Shown here piece by piece: positions 24,979-30,980 of a stretch of 33,774 nt of DNA. Numbering within the stretch: the first letter of the stretch is position 1; every line of letters starts with the position of its first letter. Position numbers and translations under genes: made by a program. Under the pieces are notes generated by a model. It was not told the DNA's origin, did no database searches, and saw nothing but the letters and a program-made list of their open reading frames with translations. The DNA lies in the IMG/VR virus record IMGVR_UViG_3300008266_000391, positions 1-33,774 of that record. One strand, given 5' to 3'. Source of the DNA: a virus.

Positions 24979-25340
24979 GCTGCCACCTCATCGCGGCGCT
25001 GGTCGCGGCGGTAGTCAGCGATAGCCTCAGCCTCGGCCTCACGCGCATCGCCCACGTAAATCTCGTAAGCGCGCCATGCGTTGCGATCGATCTCCGCGCG
25101 CTCAACTGTGCTGGTTGCTTTGCCGGGGAGAGCTTCGAATGCGGAGGCTGCGAACAGCGCGCCTTCCGTGTCAGGCATCTCTTTGGCGATCTGCTCAACG
25201 AGGGCGTCAAACACGCCGCGAGCTTCGCGACCGGGAAGGCCGACCTCCATCGCCTGCTCAATGGCGATCCAGAGGCGGCTGCCAGCGTGTGCGCCGTTCA
25301 GCGCGATCTTGTCGGCTTCGATTTCTGCGGCGGTGGTCAT
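24975..25340 (-). CDS. First gene of the leftward early operon, hypothetical, 121 residues
   Basis: ATG 25340 has GGGAG about eight bases upstream and lies some 22 bases after the predicted leftward transcription start. An in-frame upstream start would run through the operator and is rejected. The protein is helical (GSRLWIAIEQAMEVGLPGRE, then GVFDALVEQIAKEMPDTEGA) with a charged C-terminus (YRRDQRRDEVAA). As the most promoter-proximal gene it should be the earliest and strongest expressed of its operon. No family recognised. Confidence 0.78.
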   Translation of the reverse strand: MTTAAEIEADKIALNGAHAGSRLWIAIEQAMEVGLPGREARGVFDALVEQIAKEMPDTEGALFAASAFEALPGKATSTVERAEIDRNAWRAYEIYVGDAREAEAEAIADYRRDQRRDEVAA

Positions 25341-25368
25341 CTGGTGGCTCCCAACTGGTGTGAGAGCA

Positions 25369-25397
25369 ATGTGCACTAGGTGCACGTCACCTTGCAA
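25369..25397 (-). promoter_or_regulatory. Predicted leftward early promoter (PL-like)
   Basis: On the minus strand TTGCAA (25397-25392) and GCACAT (25374-25369) are separated by exactly 17 bases. The 15-bp palindromic operator fills the spacer and -10 region. The same layout (17-base spacer, GCACAT -10) occurs at the divergent rightward promoter. The predicted start is near 25362, giving a short leader to the gene at 25340. Confidence 0.6.
25371..25385. promoter_or_regulatory. Operator O1, palindrome GTGCACTAGGTGCAC
   Basis: A 15-bp imperfect palindrome (six of seven arm positions pair) overlapping the leftward promoter. An identical copy lies at 25830-25844 in the rightward promoter. A protein bound here would block polymerase. 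The likely ligands are the neighbouring XRE repressor and the Cro-like protein. Confidence 0.7.
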
Positions 25398-25406
25398 GCT
25401 TTATTT

Positions 25407-25421
25407 GTGCACCGGATGCAC
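25407..25421. promoter_or_regulatory. Operator O2, palindrome GTGCACCGGATGCAC
   Basis: A variant of the same 15-bp palindrome (six of seven arm positions pair), 36 bases from O1, just upstream of the leftward -35 and next to the repressor stop. It could allow cooperative binding with O1. Confidence 0.6.
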
Positions 25422-25427
25422 TTTTAT

Positions 25428-25751
25428 TCAAGCGGACTTTTTCGATGTGTTAGTGAGTGCCTGGAGAACGGCTTGCGCTTTGGGGCGTTCGGCTGGCGGG
25501 ATGCGCTCCCAAATGGTCCAGATCGCGTCCGGGGCTGTGGGATCGCGCACAAGCAGGTCAGCCGGTTCGCACATCAGCGCATAGGCTGCGGCTTCCAGAA
25601 AAGCTTGATGATAGTCTAGTTTGCCGTTTTCGATCTTGGAAACAATTGTGCGGTCAATGCCTATCCGGTCGGCAAGCCCTTCTTGGGTGATGCCGCGGTG
25701 CTTGCGCCATTCCTTGAGGAAGATGCGCTGCCGCTGTTGTTTCTTGATCAT
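25428..25751 (-). CDS. XRE-family phage repressor (short, CI-like)
   Basis: A 107-residue protein from ATG 25751. An HTH_XRE domain occupies ~10-62 (LKEWRKHRGITQEGLADRIG, then DRTIVSKIENGKLDYHQAFL). A short helical tail (IPPAERPKAQAVLQALTNTS) follows. It lacks the S24/LexA peptidase domain of lambda-type repressors, so RecA-stimulated self-cleavage is not expected. It is transcribed divergently from the Cro-like gene and is flanked on both sides by the shared palindromes, as expected for the lysogeny repressor. Alternatively it is an HTH regulator of another kind using the same operators. Confidence 0.85.
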   Translation of the reverse strand: MIKKQQRQRIFLKEWRKHRGITQEGLADRIGIDRTIVSKIENGKLDYHQAFLEAAAYALMCEPADLLVRDPTAPDAIWTIWERIPPAERPKAQAVLQALTNTSKKSA

Positions 25752-25789
25752 GGCGGCATCGTTCGCCCCCGCTCATTCCCGTCTATGGC

Positions 25790-25802
25790 ATGTGATGCAC
25801 AT
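25790..25802. promoter_or_regulatory. Small palindrome ATGTG-ATG-CACAT, possible O3
   Basis: Perfect five-base arms in the region between the divergent repressor and Cro-like genes. It contains ATGCAC, the right half of the operator consensus, so it may be a degenerate site used in repressor autoregulation. Weaker than the other three sites. Confidence 0.4.
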
Positions 25803-25817
25803 TTCTCTCGCCCCCTA

Positions 25818-25846
25818 TTGACGACCGACGTGCACTAGGTGCACAT
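25818..25846 (+). promoter_or_regulatory. Predicted rightward early promoter (PR-like)
   Basis: TTGACG (25818-25823), a 17-base spacer and GCACAT (25841-25846), with the operator inside. The predicted start near 25853 coincides with ATG 25854, and no ribosome site precedes that ATG. The first gene may therefore be translated from a leaderless transcript, as lambda cI is from PRM. The match at -10 is poor by the sigma-70 standard; it is supported mainly by its twin at 25369-25397. Confidence 0.55.
25830..25844. promoter_or_regulatory. Operator O4, second exact copy of GTGCACTAGGTGCAC
   Basis: Identical over 15 bases to O1. Read in the direction of each promoter, similarity extends outward: both have GACGTGCAC, three differing bases, then GTGCACATT. 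This matched context at two divergently acting promoters is strong evidence for a real operator. Confidence 0.75.
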
Positions 25847-25853
25847 TCCGGTC

Positions 25854-26078
25854 ATGACATTCGCCAAGTGGTTAGAGCTTTCGCATATCGATGACGCCAA
25901 AGCGGCGCGCATGTTTCGCCGTGACCGCGCACATATTTCAAAGCTGCGCCGGGGCAAGGTTACACCGTCTTACGAGCTTATGCTTGTAATTCGTGACGTA
26001 TCCGACGGCGCTGTGACGCTTGATAGCTGGGCGCCAGAGGCTTCGCGCGCTTCCCGTAAGGGAAGGGTCGCAGCATGA
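25854..26078 (+). CDS. Cro-like small HTH regulator
   Basis: A 74-residue protein. ATG 25854 is chosen; the upstream in-frame GTG 25839 lies within the operator. An HTH is visible (IDDAKAARMFRRDRAHISKL, then RRGKVTPSYELMLVIRDVSD). First gene after the rightward promoter and divergent from the repressor, it fits a Cro role: repression of the repressor gene and of the early operons. Its stop overlaps the next ATG (ATGA). Confidence 0.75.
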   Translation: MTFAKWLELSHIDDAKAARMFRRDRAHISKLRRGKVTPSYELMLVIRDVSDGAVTLDSWAPEASRASRKGRVAA

Positions 26079-26191
26079 CCCACCCCCATTCCAATTCGCG
26101 CGTCCCCCAAACCCGCGCGAACAGCAGCCGGGCGTCCAATCCCCCCGGAACCCCCGCCCGGCTGCTGACCCCTTCGCAGGAGGCTGCGTGA
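26075..26191 (+). CDS. Short Pro/Ser-rich peptide, 38 residues
   Basis: ATG 26075 overlaps the Cro-like stop and the TGA overlaps the next ATG (TGATG). The product is Pro-, Ser- and Arg-rich without predicted structure (THPHSNSRVPQTRANSSRAS). The exact coupling on both sides argues for translation, if only to pass ribosomes to the next gene. Composition argues against a folded protein. Confidence 0.4.
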   Translation: MTHPHSNSRVPQTRANSSRASNPPGTPARLLTPSQEAA

Positions 26192-26442
26192 TGGGGAAGG
26201 GCGCCGCCCTCAGACTTGTCGTGGCTGCCTTGGTTTTCATTGCGGGCGGCGTTCTGACTTTGGCCTATTGGGCGCTGTTGTCGCTTGGCTGGGTCAGGGG
26301 CGGGCCTGCACTGACCACATTCTCCGACGCGCTGGGCGTTTACCTCGTCTGCGTTGCGGGCTGCGGACTTTACGTCTTCATCGGTTCGTTCCTGCTCACC
26401 TGTGTGGGGCTCGATCCGTTCAACGACAAACCCGACCCCTGA
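26191..26442 (+). CDS. Two-span membrane protein, early, 83 residues
   Basis: ATG 26191 has AGGAGG seven bases upstream. Two hydrophobic spans are present (LRLVVAALVFIAGGVLTLAY, ~8-30; LGVYLVCVAGCGLYVFIGSF, ~48-68), with a short loop and a Pro/Asp tail. Expressed immediately after Cro, it could be an exclusion or host-takeover protein. No family recognised. Confidence 0.7.
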   Translation: MGKGAALRLVVAALVFIAGGVLTLAYWALLSLGWVRGGPALTTFSDALGVYLVCVAGCGLYVFIGSFLLTCVGLDPFNDKPDP

Positions 26443-26452
26443 AACGAACGAA

Positions 26453-26473
26453 CCCGGCGCTGTGAACGCCGGG
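26453..26473 (+). terminator. GC-rich hairpin before the methylase gene, possible weak terminator
   Basis: CCCGGCG and CGCCGGG form a perfect seven-base stem around the loop CTGTGAA. It lies 10 bases after a stop codon and 46 bases before the methylase start. No T-run follows, so it would be an inefficient terminator or an mRNA-stabilising or processing element. It is the only sizeable break between the Cro block and the downstream early genes. Confidence 0.45.
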
Positions 26474-26519
26474 CTCGCCAAAACTGTCAGCCAATCACTC
26501 GCGATGGAACCGCGATCAT

Positions 26520-27749
26520 ATGACCGACTTCAAGACAATACCTGAAAAGTTTGACCGTTCCACGGCGCCTGCTGCGCTCCGCTACGGATCTGTCTGTTCC
26601 GGCATCGAAGCCGCGTCCGTCGCGTGGGAGCCGCTGGGCTGGAAAGCCTCGTTTCTCAGCGAAATCGATCGCTTTCCCCGCGCCGTCCTGTCCCATCATT
26701 ATCCGAAAGTACCCCTTCATGGCGACTTCACTTCGATCCAGGCGGGAGACTACGACCCAATCGACCTTCTGGTCGGAGGAACACCTTGCCAGTCTTTCTC
26801 AGTCGCCGGCCTCCGAGGCGGATTGGCAGACGACCGTGGTAACCTGGCGCTTGAATATCTTAAGCTGGCTCAACGCCTGCGCCCCAAGTGGCTGGTTTGG
26901 GAGAACGTCCCCGGCGTCCTGTCATCGGCTGGAGGACGGGATTTTGGTGCCGTACTCGGAGGGTTGGTCGAACTCGGGTATGGGTTCGCCTACCGAGTGC
27001 TTGACGCTCAGTTCTTCGGAGTACCACAGCGCCGCCGCCGTGTGTTCGTTGTCGGATATCTTGGAGACTGGCGACGTGCCGCAGCGGTTCTTTTTGAGCG
27101 CCACAGCCTGCAAGGGCATTCTCCGCCGCGCAGGGAAACGGGGCAAAGAGCTGCCCCCACAATTAGCGCACGCACTGAGGGCGGTGGGGGCCTCGGAACG
27201 GGCTTCGACCTCGACGGCGGCGTGATCGAGTGGCCCCCGCAAGTCGCGCCGTCCCTCTATGCAAAATTCGGCAACAAAATGGGGCTGGAGAACCAGCATC
27301 TTGACAGCCTCAAGGGCGGGTTATTCACGTTTGCCATTCAGGAACGCGCCGTCAGCGAGAACTTGGAGAATGGCCCGCAAGGCAAAGGCTACCAGCCTGA
27401 TGCGGCCTACACGCTAGAGGCGCGCAACAAAGTTCAGGCGGTCGCCTTCACGCAAAACCAGCGTGATGAAATTCGCGAACTTACGGTTGCAGGCGCACTC
27501 TCTGCCGAACCCGGCATGAAGCAGCAGACATACGTGCAAACGTCTGCCGTTCGCCGCTTGACGCCTCGCGAGTGCGAACGCCTCCAAGGCTTTCCCGACG
27601 ATTACACGCTGATCAGCCATCGCGGAAAGCCTGCCGCTGACGGCCCCCGCTACAAGGCGCTTGGGAACTCAATGGCCGTGCCAGTGATGCGCTGGATTGG
27701 TGAGCGCATCGCCACGGTCGAAGCCCGCCAGCAGGTGAGGGCAGCATGA
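26520..27749 (+). CDS. C5-cytosine DNA methyltransferase (orphan Dcm-type)
   Basis: A 409-residue enzyme with the C5-methylase motifs in order: I (YGSVCSGIEAASVAW, 22-36), IV (GGTPCQSFSVAG, catalytic Cys90), VI (ENV, 128-130), VIII (QRRRR, 170-174), IX (RLTPRECERLQGFPDDYT) and X (GNSMAVPVM). The target-recognition stretch (~190-340) is Gly-rich (ISARTEGGGG) and unlike well-known specificities. It transfers methyl groups from SAM to cytosine, probably protecting phage DNA from restriction or regulating genes. No standard partner restriction enzyme is visible, but a PD-(D/E)xK-like nuclease lies two short genes downstream. The stop overlaps the next start. Confidence 0.95.
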   Translation: MTDFKTIPEKFDRSTAPAALRYGSVCSGIEAASVAWEPLGWKASFLSEIDRFPRAVLSHHYPKVPLHGDFTSIQAGDYDPIDLLVGGTPCQSFSVAGLRGGLADDRGNLALEYLKLAQRLRPKWLVWENVPGVLSSAGGRDFGAVLGGLVELGYGFAYRVLDAQFFGVPQRRRRVFVVGYLGDWRRAAAVLFERHSLQGHSPPRRETGQRAAPTISARTEGGGGLGTGFDLDGGVIEWPPQVAPSLYAKFGNKMGLENQHLDSLKGGLFTFAIQERAVSENLENGPQGKGYQPDAAYTLEARNKVQAVAFTQNQRDEIRELTVAGALSAEPGMKQQTYVQTSAVRRLTPRECERLQGFPDDYTLISHRGKPAADGPRYKALGNSMAVPVMRWIGERIATVEARQQVRAA

Positions 27750-27958
27750 CCAGTGAAATCCAGACACGCGCCGACGAACTCCGAGCCATCGCTGCCAAGT
27801 GCAGGACGCTGAACGATTTCGCCCGCGTCACCGGCTTTAGCATGGAAATAGCCAGGCATACCCGAGACATCCTCGCCCTCAACCTCCCCGACGCACGCCT
27901 TCAAACAGGCCCACGCACAGAGGCGCGATCCGTCCCGAAGCCGGTGAAGCGCAAATGA
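27746..27958 (+). CDS. Hypothetical small protein, 70 residues
   Basis: ATG 27746 overlaps the methylase stop (ATGA). Helical N-terminus (ADELRAIAAKCRTLNDFARV), then TGFSMEIARHTRDILALNLP, which could be a short HTH, and a disordered basic tail (RSVPKPVKRK). Possibly a small DNA-binding protein; no family recognised. Confidence 0.65.
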   Translation: MTSEIQTRADELRAIAAKCRTLNDFARVTGFSMEIARHTRDILALNLPDARLQTGPRTEARSVPKPVKRK

Positions 27959-28044
27959 GCCCCACCGAGAAGCCTGTCGAAGAATTTCCGCTGAAAGAGC
28001 CGTGGCCGTTCGATGCCCCGTGGGATGACGACGATGGCGCATGA
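27955..28044 (+). CDS. Short acidic peptide, 29 residues
   Basis: ATG 27955 overlaps the preceding stop (ATGA). The peptide is acidic and aromatic/Pro-rich (EKPVEEFPLKEPWPFDAPWD, then DDDGA). Its 3' end overlaps the nuclease gene start. Small size limits confidence; coupling at the start is the main support. Confidence 0.45.
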   Translation: MSPTEKPVEEFPLKEPWPFDAPWDDDDGA

Positions 28045-28525
28045 TTTCAAGCCGCTCAAGTTCGCGATACCGGGCGCGCTGGCGGAGCTTCCGGTGCAGA
28101 CCGATCGTATGCGCAGGCTCCAGGCGCTTTGCGCATCCTGCGATTCCGTCATCGAAAAGGACATGGCGCAGGCGCTGATCGACAATGCCGATCTGTGCGC
28201 TACCGGAGCCCCTACGGTGATGACGCCTAGGGGAACGATCGAAGGCCCCGGCAAGCTTGTCATTGTCTCCCAGCACGGTCTGGGGGGGCGCTTCCGGGCA
28301 GACTTCGCGCTGAGCATGGAAGGCGGGCGCAAGGTCATCATCGAGTGCGACGGCATCGAGTGGCACGACCGCACGAACCAGCAATTCATTTCCGAGCGCC
28401 AGCGCGAACGGGACATCCTCATTCTTGGCTGGCCGGTGATGCGCTTCACGGGCGCCGAGCTGATGCGCGATCCGAATGCGTGCGCGGCTGACGTTGCCGC
28501 TTACCTGTGCGGGGCTGCGTCATGA
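28025..28525 (+). CDS. DUF559/Vsr-like nuclease of the PD-(D/E)xK fold
   Basis: 166 residues from ATG 28025; ATG 28034 and ATG 28013 are alternative starts. The second half reads FRADFAL, then GRKVIIECDGIEWHDRTNQQ, then ERQRERDILILGWPVMRFTG. This follows the DUF559/very-short-patch-repair-like pattern: Asp, E-x-D-G-x-x-H, RD..L...G..V.RF. Asp of DFAL and Glu/Asp of ECDG would bind the metal. The first half is unique and includes a CASC pair. The position close to a C5-methylase recalls Dcm-Vsr pairs, but a self-contained anti-host or DNA-processing nuclease is equally possible. The stop overlaps the next start (ATGA). Confidence 0.7.
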   Translation: MTTMAHDFKPLKFAIPGALAELPVQTDRMRRLQALCASCDSVIEKDMAQALIDNADLCATGAPTVMTPRGTIEGPGKLVIVSQHGLGGRFRADFALSMEGGRKVIIECDGIEWHDRTNQQFISERQRERDILILGWPVMRFTGAELMRDPNACAADVAAYLCGAAS

Positions 28526-29409
28526 GCGAGATCAACGCCATGATCCGGCACATGCGGGCGAAGGGCATTGACTGCCACGTCATCCTCGAAGCCGTCGAAG
28601 CTCTGTCCGAAGCGAAGAACGAAGCCATCGAAGAACGCCGTGCCGCCGACCGTGCGCGCAAGGCGAGACAGCGGATGGCGCAGCGCCAAGCATTGAAAAC
28701 ACAGGAATTGAGTCACGTGACACCTGCGGAATCCGCGGACATCTCGGACCAAATTTCTTCCCCCCCGGTTTCCCCCCTTTTTCCTTCCCCCAAACCCCTA
28801 ACCAATAACCCCCCTTTATCCCCCCCAACTTCTCAGATTTTGGAAGCGCGCGAACCCAAATCGAAGCGGGCAAAAGCCACCAGGCTCGCAGCCGATTGGG
28901 TTCTTCCGAACGAATTTGCCGAATGGGCGCGCGATTACCGCGACCCGGCTTTCCCAGAAAAAAACCTAACCGACGAGGAAATCGCCCGTGAAGGACATAG
29001 CATCGCTGACTGGTCGGCTAACTCAGCAAACGGGGCCAAGGCCGACTGGTTCGCAGCCTGGCGAAACTGGATACGCCGCGCGGCCCCCACGATCCTACGG
29101 GCTCGACCACGAGCCGATCGCGCCCCCGGCTTCGCTGCCAACCGTCGTCCGAACGCCGCGCCGCAATTTGCCCCAAACGTCAGTCTTTTCGATGCCCTCG
29201 CAATCGCCGGAGCTTCGGCAGGTAACGCTGGGCATGACGCAGGACGGTGGCCGGATCACGGCAATGGTTCTGGCTCGGCGCAGCGACCTGTCCTCGCTGA
29301 AGTCATCGATCGAGATGATCCGCGCGGAACTGGCGCCTCCCGGCCCGGAAGTGATTTCGGCGGAACTGGCGCGACTATTCTCGCACTACCCACAGCAGCA
29401 GTCCGGTAA
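28522..29409 (+). CDS. Phage replication protein with DnaT-like C-terminal motif
   Basis: A 295-residue protein; ATG 28522 overlaps the nuclease stop. Layout: a helical basic N-terminus (~1-55), a Pro/Ser linker (~75-105) encoded by an extreme C-rich tract, then WVLPNEFAEWARDYRDP and NGAKADWFAAWRNWIRRAAP. The latter is the 'W.aaWrnWirra' motif found at the end of DnaT-like and other phage replication proteins. The final ~70 residues overlap the next gene in another frame and have weaker codon bias, so the effective domain probably ends near residue 200. It likely acts in origin binding or primosome loading. Confidence 0.65.
   Translation: MSEINAMIRHMRAKGIDCHVILEAVEALSEAKNEAIEERRAADRARKARQRMAQRQALKTQELSHVTPAESADISDQISSPPVSPLFPSPKPLTNNPPLSPPTSQILEAREPKSKRAKATRLAADWVLPNEFAEWARDYRDPAFPEKNLTDEEIAREGHSIADWSANSANGAKADWFAAWRNWIRRAAPTILRARPRADRAPGFAANRRPNAAPQFAPNVSLFDALAIAGASAGNAGHDAGRWPDHGNGSGSAQRPVLAEVIDRDDPRGTGASRPGSDFGGTGATILALPTAAVR
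28760..28826. repeat. C-rich/G-rich tract with six C-runs, G-quadruplex potential, candidate origin
   Basis: The + strand carries C-runs of 7, 6, 5, 4, 6 and 7 (28760-28766, 28772-28777, 28787-28791, 28795-28798, 28809-28814, 28820-28826), separated mostly by T and A. The minus strand is therefore a G-run array able to form G-quadruplexes. It lies inside the replication-protein gene, the position of the lambda origin within gene O. Strand asymmetry of this degree is not seen elsewhere in the window. Confidence 0.6.
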
Positions 29410-29788
29410 CAACATGACCGTCGCCGCTGACTGGATGGACGACCTCAGCACGGTAAGCGCCAAGGGCTTCGTGGAAGCCTGCCGGCAGTGGCGCCGCGCC
29501 GCCAACGCCTTCAAGCCATCGCCCGGCCAGTTGCTCGTCCTGATCGAGAAGATCGAAGCGCCTTACCGCGACCGCCTGGAAGCGCTTGAGGAAATGGAAA
29601 TCGAGACGGAGCGCATGTCGCCCCGTGAACGGCTGAACCACCTTCACCAGTGGCTCTACGAGCTTGAGCTGGGGATGGTCCCTTACGACGTCCACGCCAA
29701 GGGCCACGACGAAATCCAGCACTACCTCGCGAGCGAGACGGCGCTGGTCAAAGCAGAAATCCAACAACTCGAAACAGGGCAGGGCTAA
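29192..29788 (+). CDS. Replication-associated helical protein (helicase-loader-like)
   Basis: 198 residues from ATG 29192; ATG 29234 is an alternative, and no strong ribosome site precedes either. Third codon positions are GC-rich in this frame through the overlap with the preceding gene, supporting it as the coding frame from ~29190. ISAELARLFSHYPQQQ, then KGFVEACRQWRRAANAFKPS and PGQLLVLIEK form a pattern often seen in proteins next to phage replication initiators ('A...W.r...FfPs.geL'). A charged C-terminus follows. No Walker motif is present, so it is not itself an ATPase. Confidence 0.65.
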   Translation: MPSQSPELRQVTLGMTQDGGRITAMVLARRSDLSSLKSSIEMIRAELAPPGPEVISAELARLFSHYPQQQSGNNMTVAADWMDDLSTVSAKGFVEACRQWRRAANAFKPSPGQLLVLIEKIEAPYRDRLEALEEMEIETERMSPRERLNHLHQWLYELELGMVPYDVHAKGHDEIQHYLASETALVKAEIQQLETGQG

Positions 29789-29790
29789 CC

Positions 29791-30151
29791 ATGACCACGT
29801 TCAAAGCGACCATCAGCGAAGTTCAGTCCGTTGTGGCTGAGATCCACAACATCCCGCGTGAAGCTCTCAAGAGCAATTGCCGCAAGCGCATCTGGGCCCG
29901 CGGATCGCAAGATCAAGGCGAACGAAGCGACCGACCCGAAGCTTGCAGCGCGCCTTGCCGAATGCCGCGCACGGATCGCGGCGCTTGTCTCCCTGCGCAT
30001 CGGCAAGCTGCTGGTGATGCAATCGGGCGGCTCGTCCTCCGACTGGACCCCGCCGCCTCCGATGCAGCTTTCGAAACCGGATGTTGTTGTGGCGTCGATC
30101 GACATGATCTCGTGGCGTGCGCTGGGCGGCGAAGTCCGCGTTGCAGCATGA
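29791..30151 (+). pseudogene. DnaA C-terminal-domain-like gene with internal deletion and frameshift
   Basis: ATG 29791 encodes TTFKATISEVQSVVAEIHNI, then PREALKSNCRKRIWARG, closely like the start of the DnaA DNA-binding domain ('V...y.i....l....R.r.ia.PRqiamyL'). The +1 frame then carries ADRKIKANEATDPKLAARLA, which fits the end of the same domain ('HTTVlhA.rKI......d..l'), and runs to a stop at 30151 that overlaps the RusA start (ATGA). The ~35 residues with the helix-turn-helix and the 'GxRDHTTV' signature are missing between them, around 29895-29905. The first frame stays open and runs in frame into RusA, so a 259-residue fusion could be made. The alternative is a new short protein by chance. 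Confidence 0.6.
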
Positions 30152-30570
30152 CCTGGACCCTGAAAGACATCGAAGCCCGACCGCACGTCAAGCTGTCCAC
30201 GCCGATCCGGTTCAAGCCAGCGGCTGACGTGGTGTCGGTACAGCTTACCATGCCGCCGAGCGTGAACGCTTGCTGGGCGAACGTTCCCAAGAAGGGGCGC
30301 GTCAGATCCACGGCCTACCGTCGCTGGTCGAAGCTGGCGACACAGGAGCTTCAGCAGCAACAGGCGGGCAGGGTAGCGGGCAAGTTCTGTATCGTCATCA
30401 CCGCCAAGCGCACGAAGCGCAAGCGGGACATTGATAATTTGGTGAAGCCGATCCTCGACCTGCTGGCAGGCGTCGTCACCGAGGATGACGCGGAATGCGA
30501 GCGCGTGTCTGCGGGATGGGCTGACGAGGGACCGGAAGGCGTCCGCATCGACATCCGGAGGGCAGCGTGA
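30148..30570 (+). CDS. rusA: RusA-family Holliday junction resolvase
   Basis: A 140-residue protein from ATG 30148. The core motif KRDIDNLVKPILDLL (92-106) supplies Asp94, Asp96, Lys100 and Asp104, with TEDDAE (111-116) giving the further acidic residue of the RusA active site. LTMPPSVNACW near residue 35 is the usual N-terminal strand ('P.sxNxxw'). E. coli RusA is 120 residues. It cleaves four-way junctions made during phage recombination and replication, complementing ERF. The upstream frame is open and in phase, so an N-terminally extended form is possible. Confidence 0.93.
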   Translation: MTWTLKDIEARPHVKLSTPIRFKPAADVVSVQLTMPPSVNACWANVPKKGRVRSTAYRRWSKLATQELQQQQAGRVAGKFCIVITAKRTKRKRDIDNLVKPILDLLAGVVTEDDAECERVSAGWADEGPEGVRIDIRRAA

Positions 30571-30980
30571 TGGACACGAAGATGACCCGGCGTCCCGAGT
30601 TCCTCGCTGCGCAGATGCGCCAGCGCAAGAAGGATGCGGCGGAAGCCCTCGCGCGCGGCGAATGCATGATGGACCTGTCGAAGAAGTGGGGCGTCTCAAG
30701 GCCCTGCGTCTCCGAATGGTGCGCAAGAAACATCAGCCGGGAGGACCGCCGCGCGCTTGCGGAAAACGGATACGCAAAGAGCGACCACAACCGCAACGTG
30801 TTCGGGACATCGGATCGCCTGGAGCTTGTGGCGCTCTGCCGCGAGAAGGGCTGGACCGATGCGCGCATCTCTCGTGCGCTTGGCATCAGCCGCGCCGGTC
30901 TTTGCCAATGGCTGAAGCGCAACGCACCGGACGGCATAGACGACGCCCTTTCCGACTACCGCGACGAGGAGGCCGCGTGA
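30570..30980 (+). CDS. Double helix-turn-helix DNA-binding protein
   Basis: A 136-residue protein; ATG 30570 shares a base with the RusA stop (TGATG). Two HTH motifs are visible: CMMDLSKKWGVSRPCVSEWC (32-51) and DARISRALGISRAGLCQWLK (98-117). Both resemble the resolvase/transposase-type HTH ('a..lgvS...v..W'). No catalytic domain follows. As an early protein late in the operon, it could be a regulator of middle or late genes. Confidence 0.75.
   Translation: MDTKMTRRPEFLAAQMRQRKKDAAEALARGECMMDLSKKWGVSRPCVSEWCARNISREDRRALAENGYAKSDHNRNVFGTSDRLELVALCREKGWTDARISRALGISRAGLCQWLKRNAPDGIDDALSDYRDEEAA

Noticed and set aside
29785-30726. 313-residue minus-strand frame opposite RusA
   Set aside because: RusA and the coupled HTH gene occupy the + strand; the minus product has no recognisable features.
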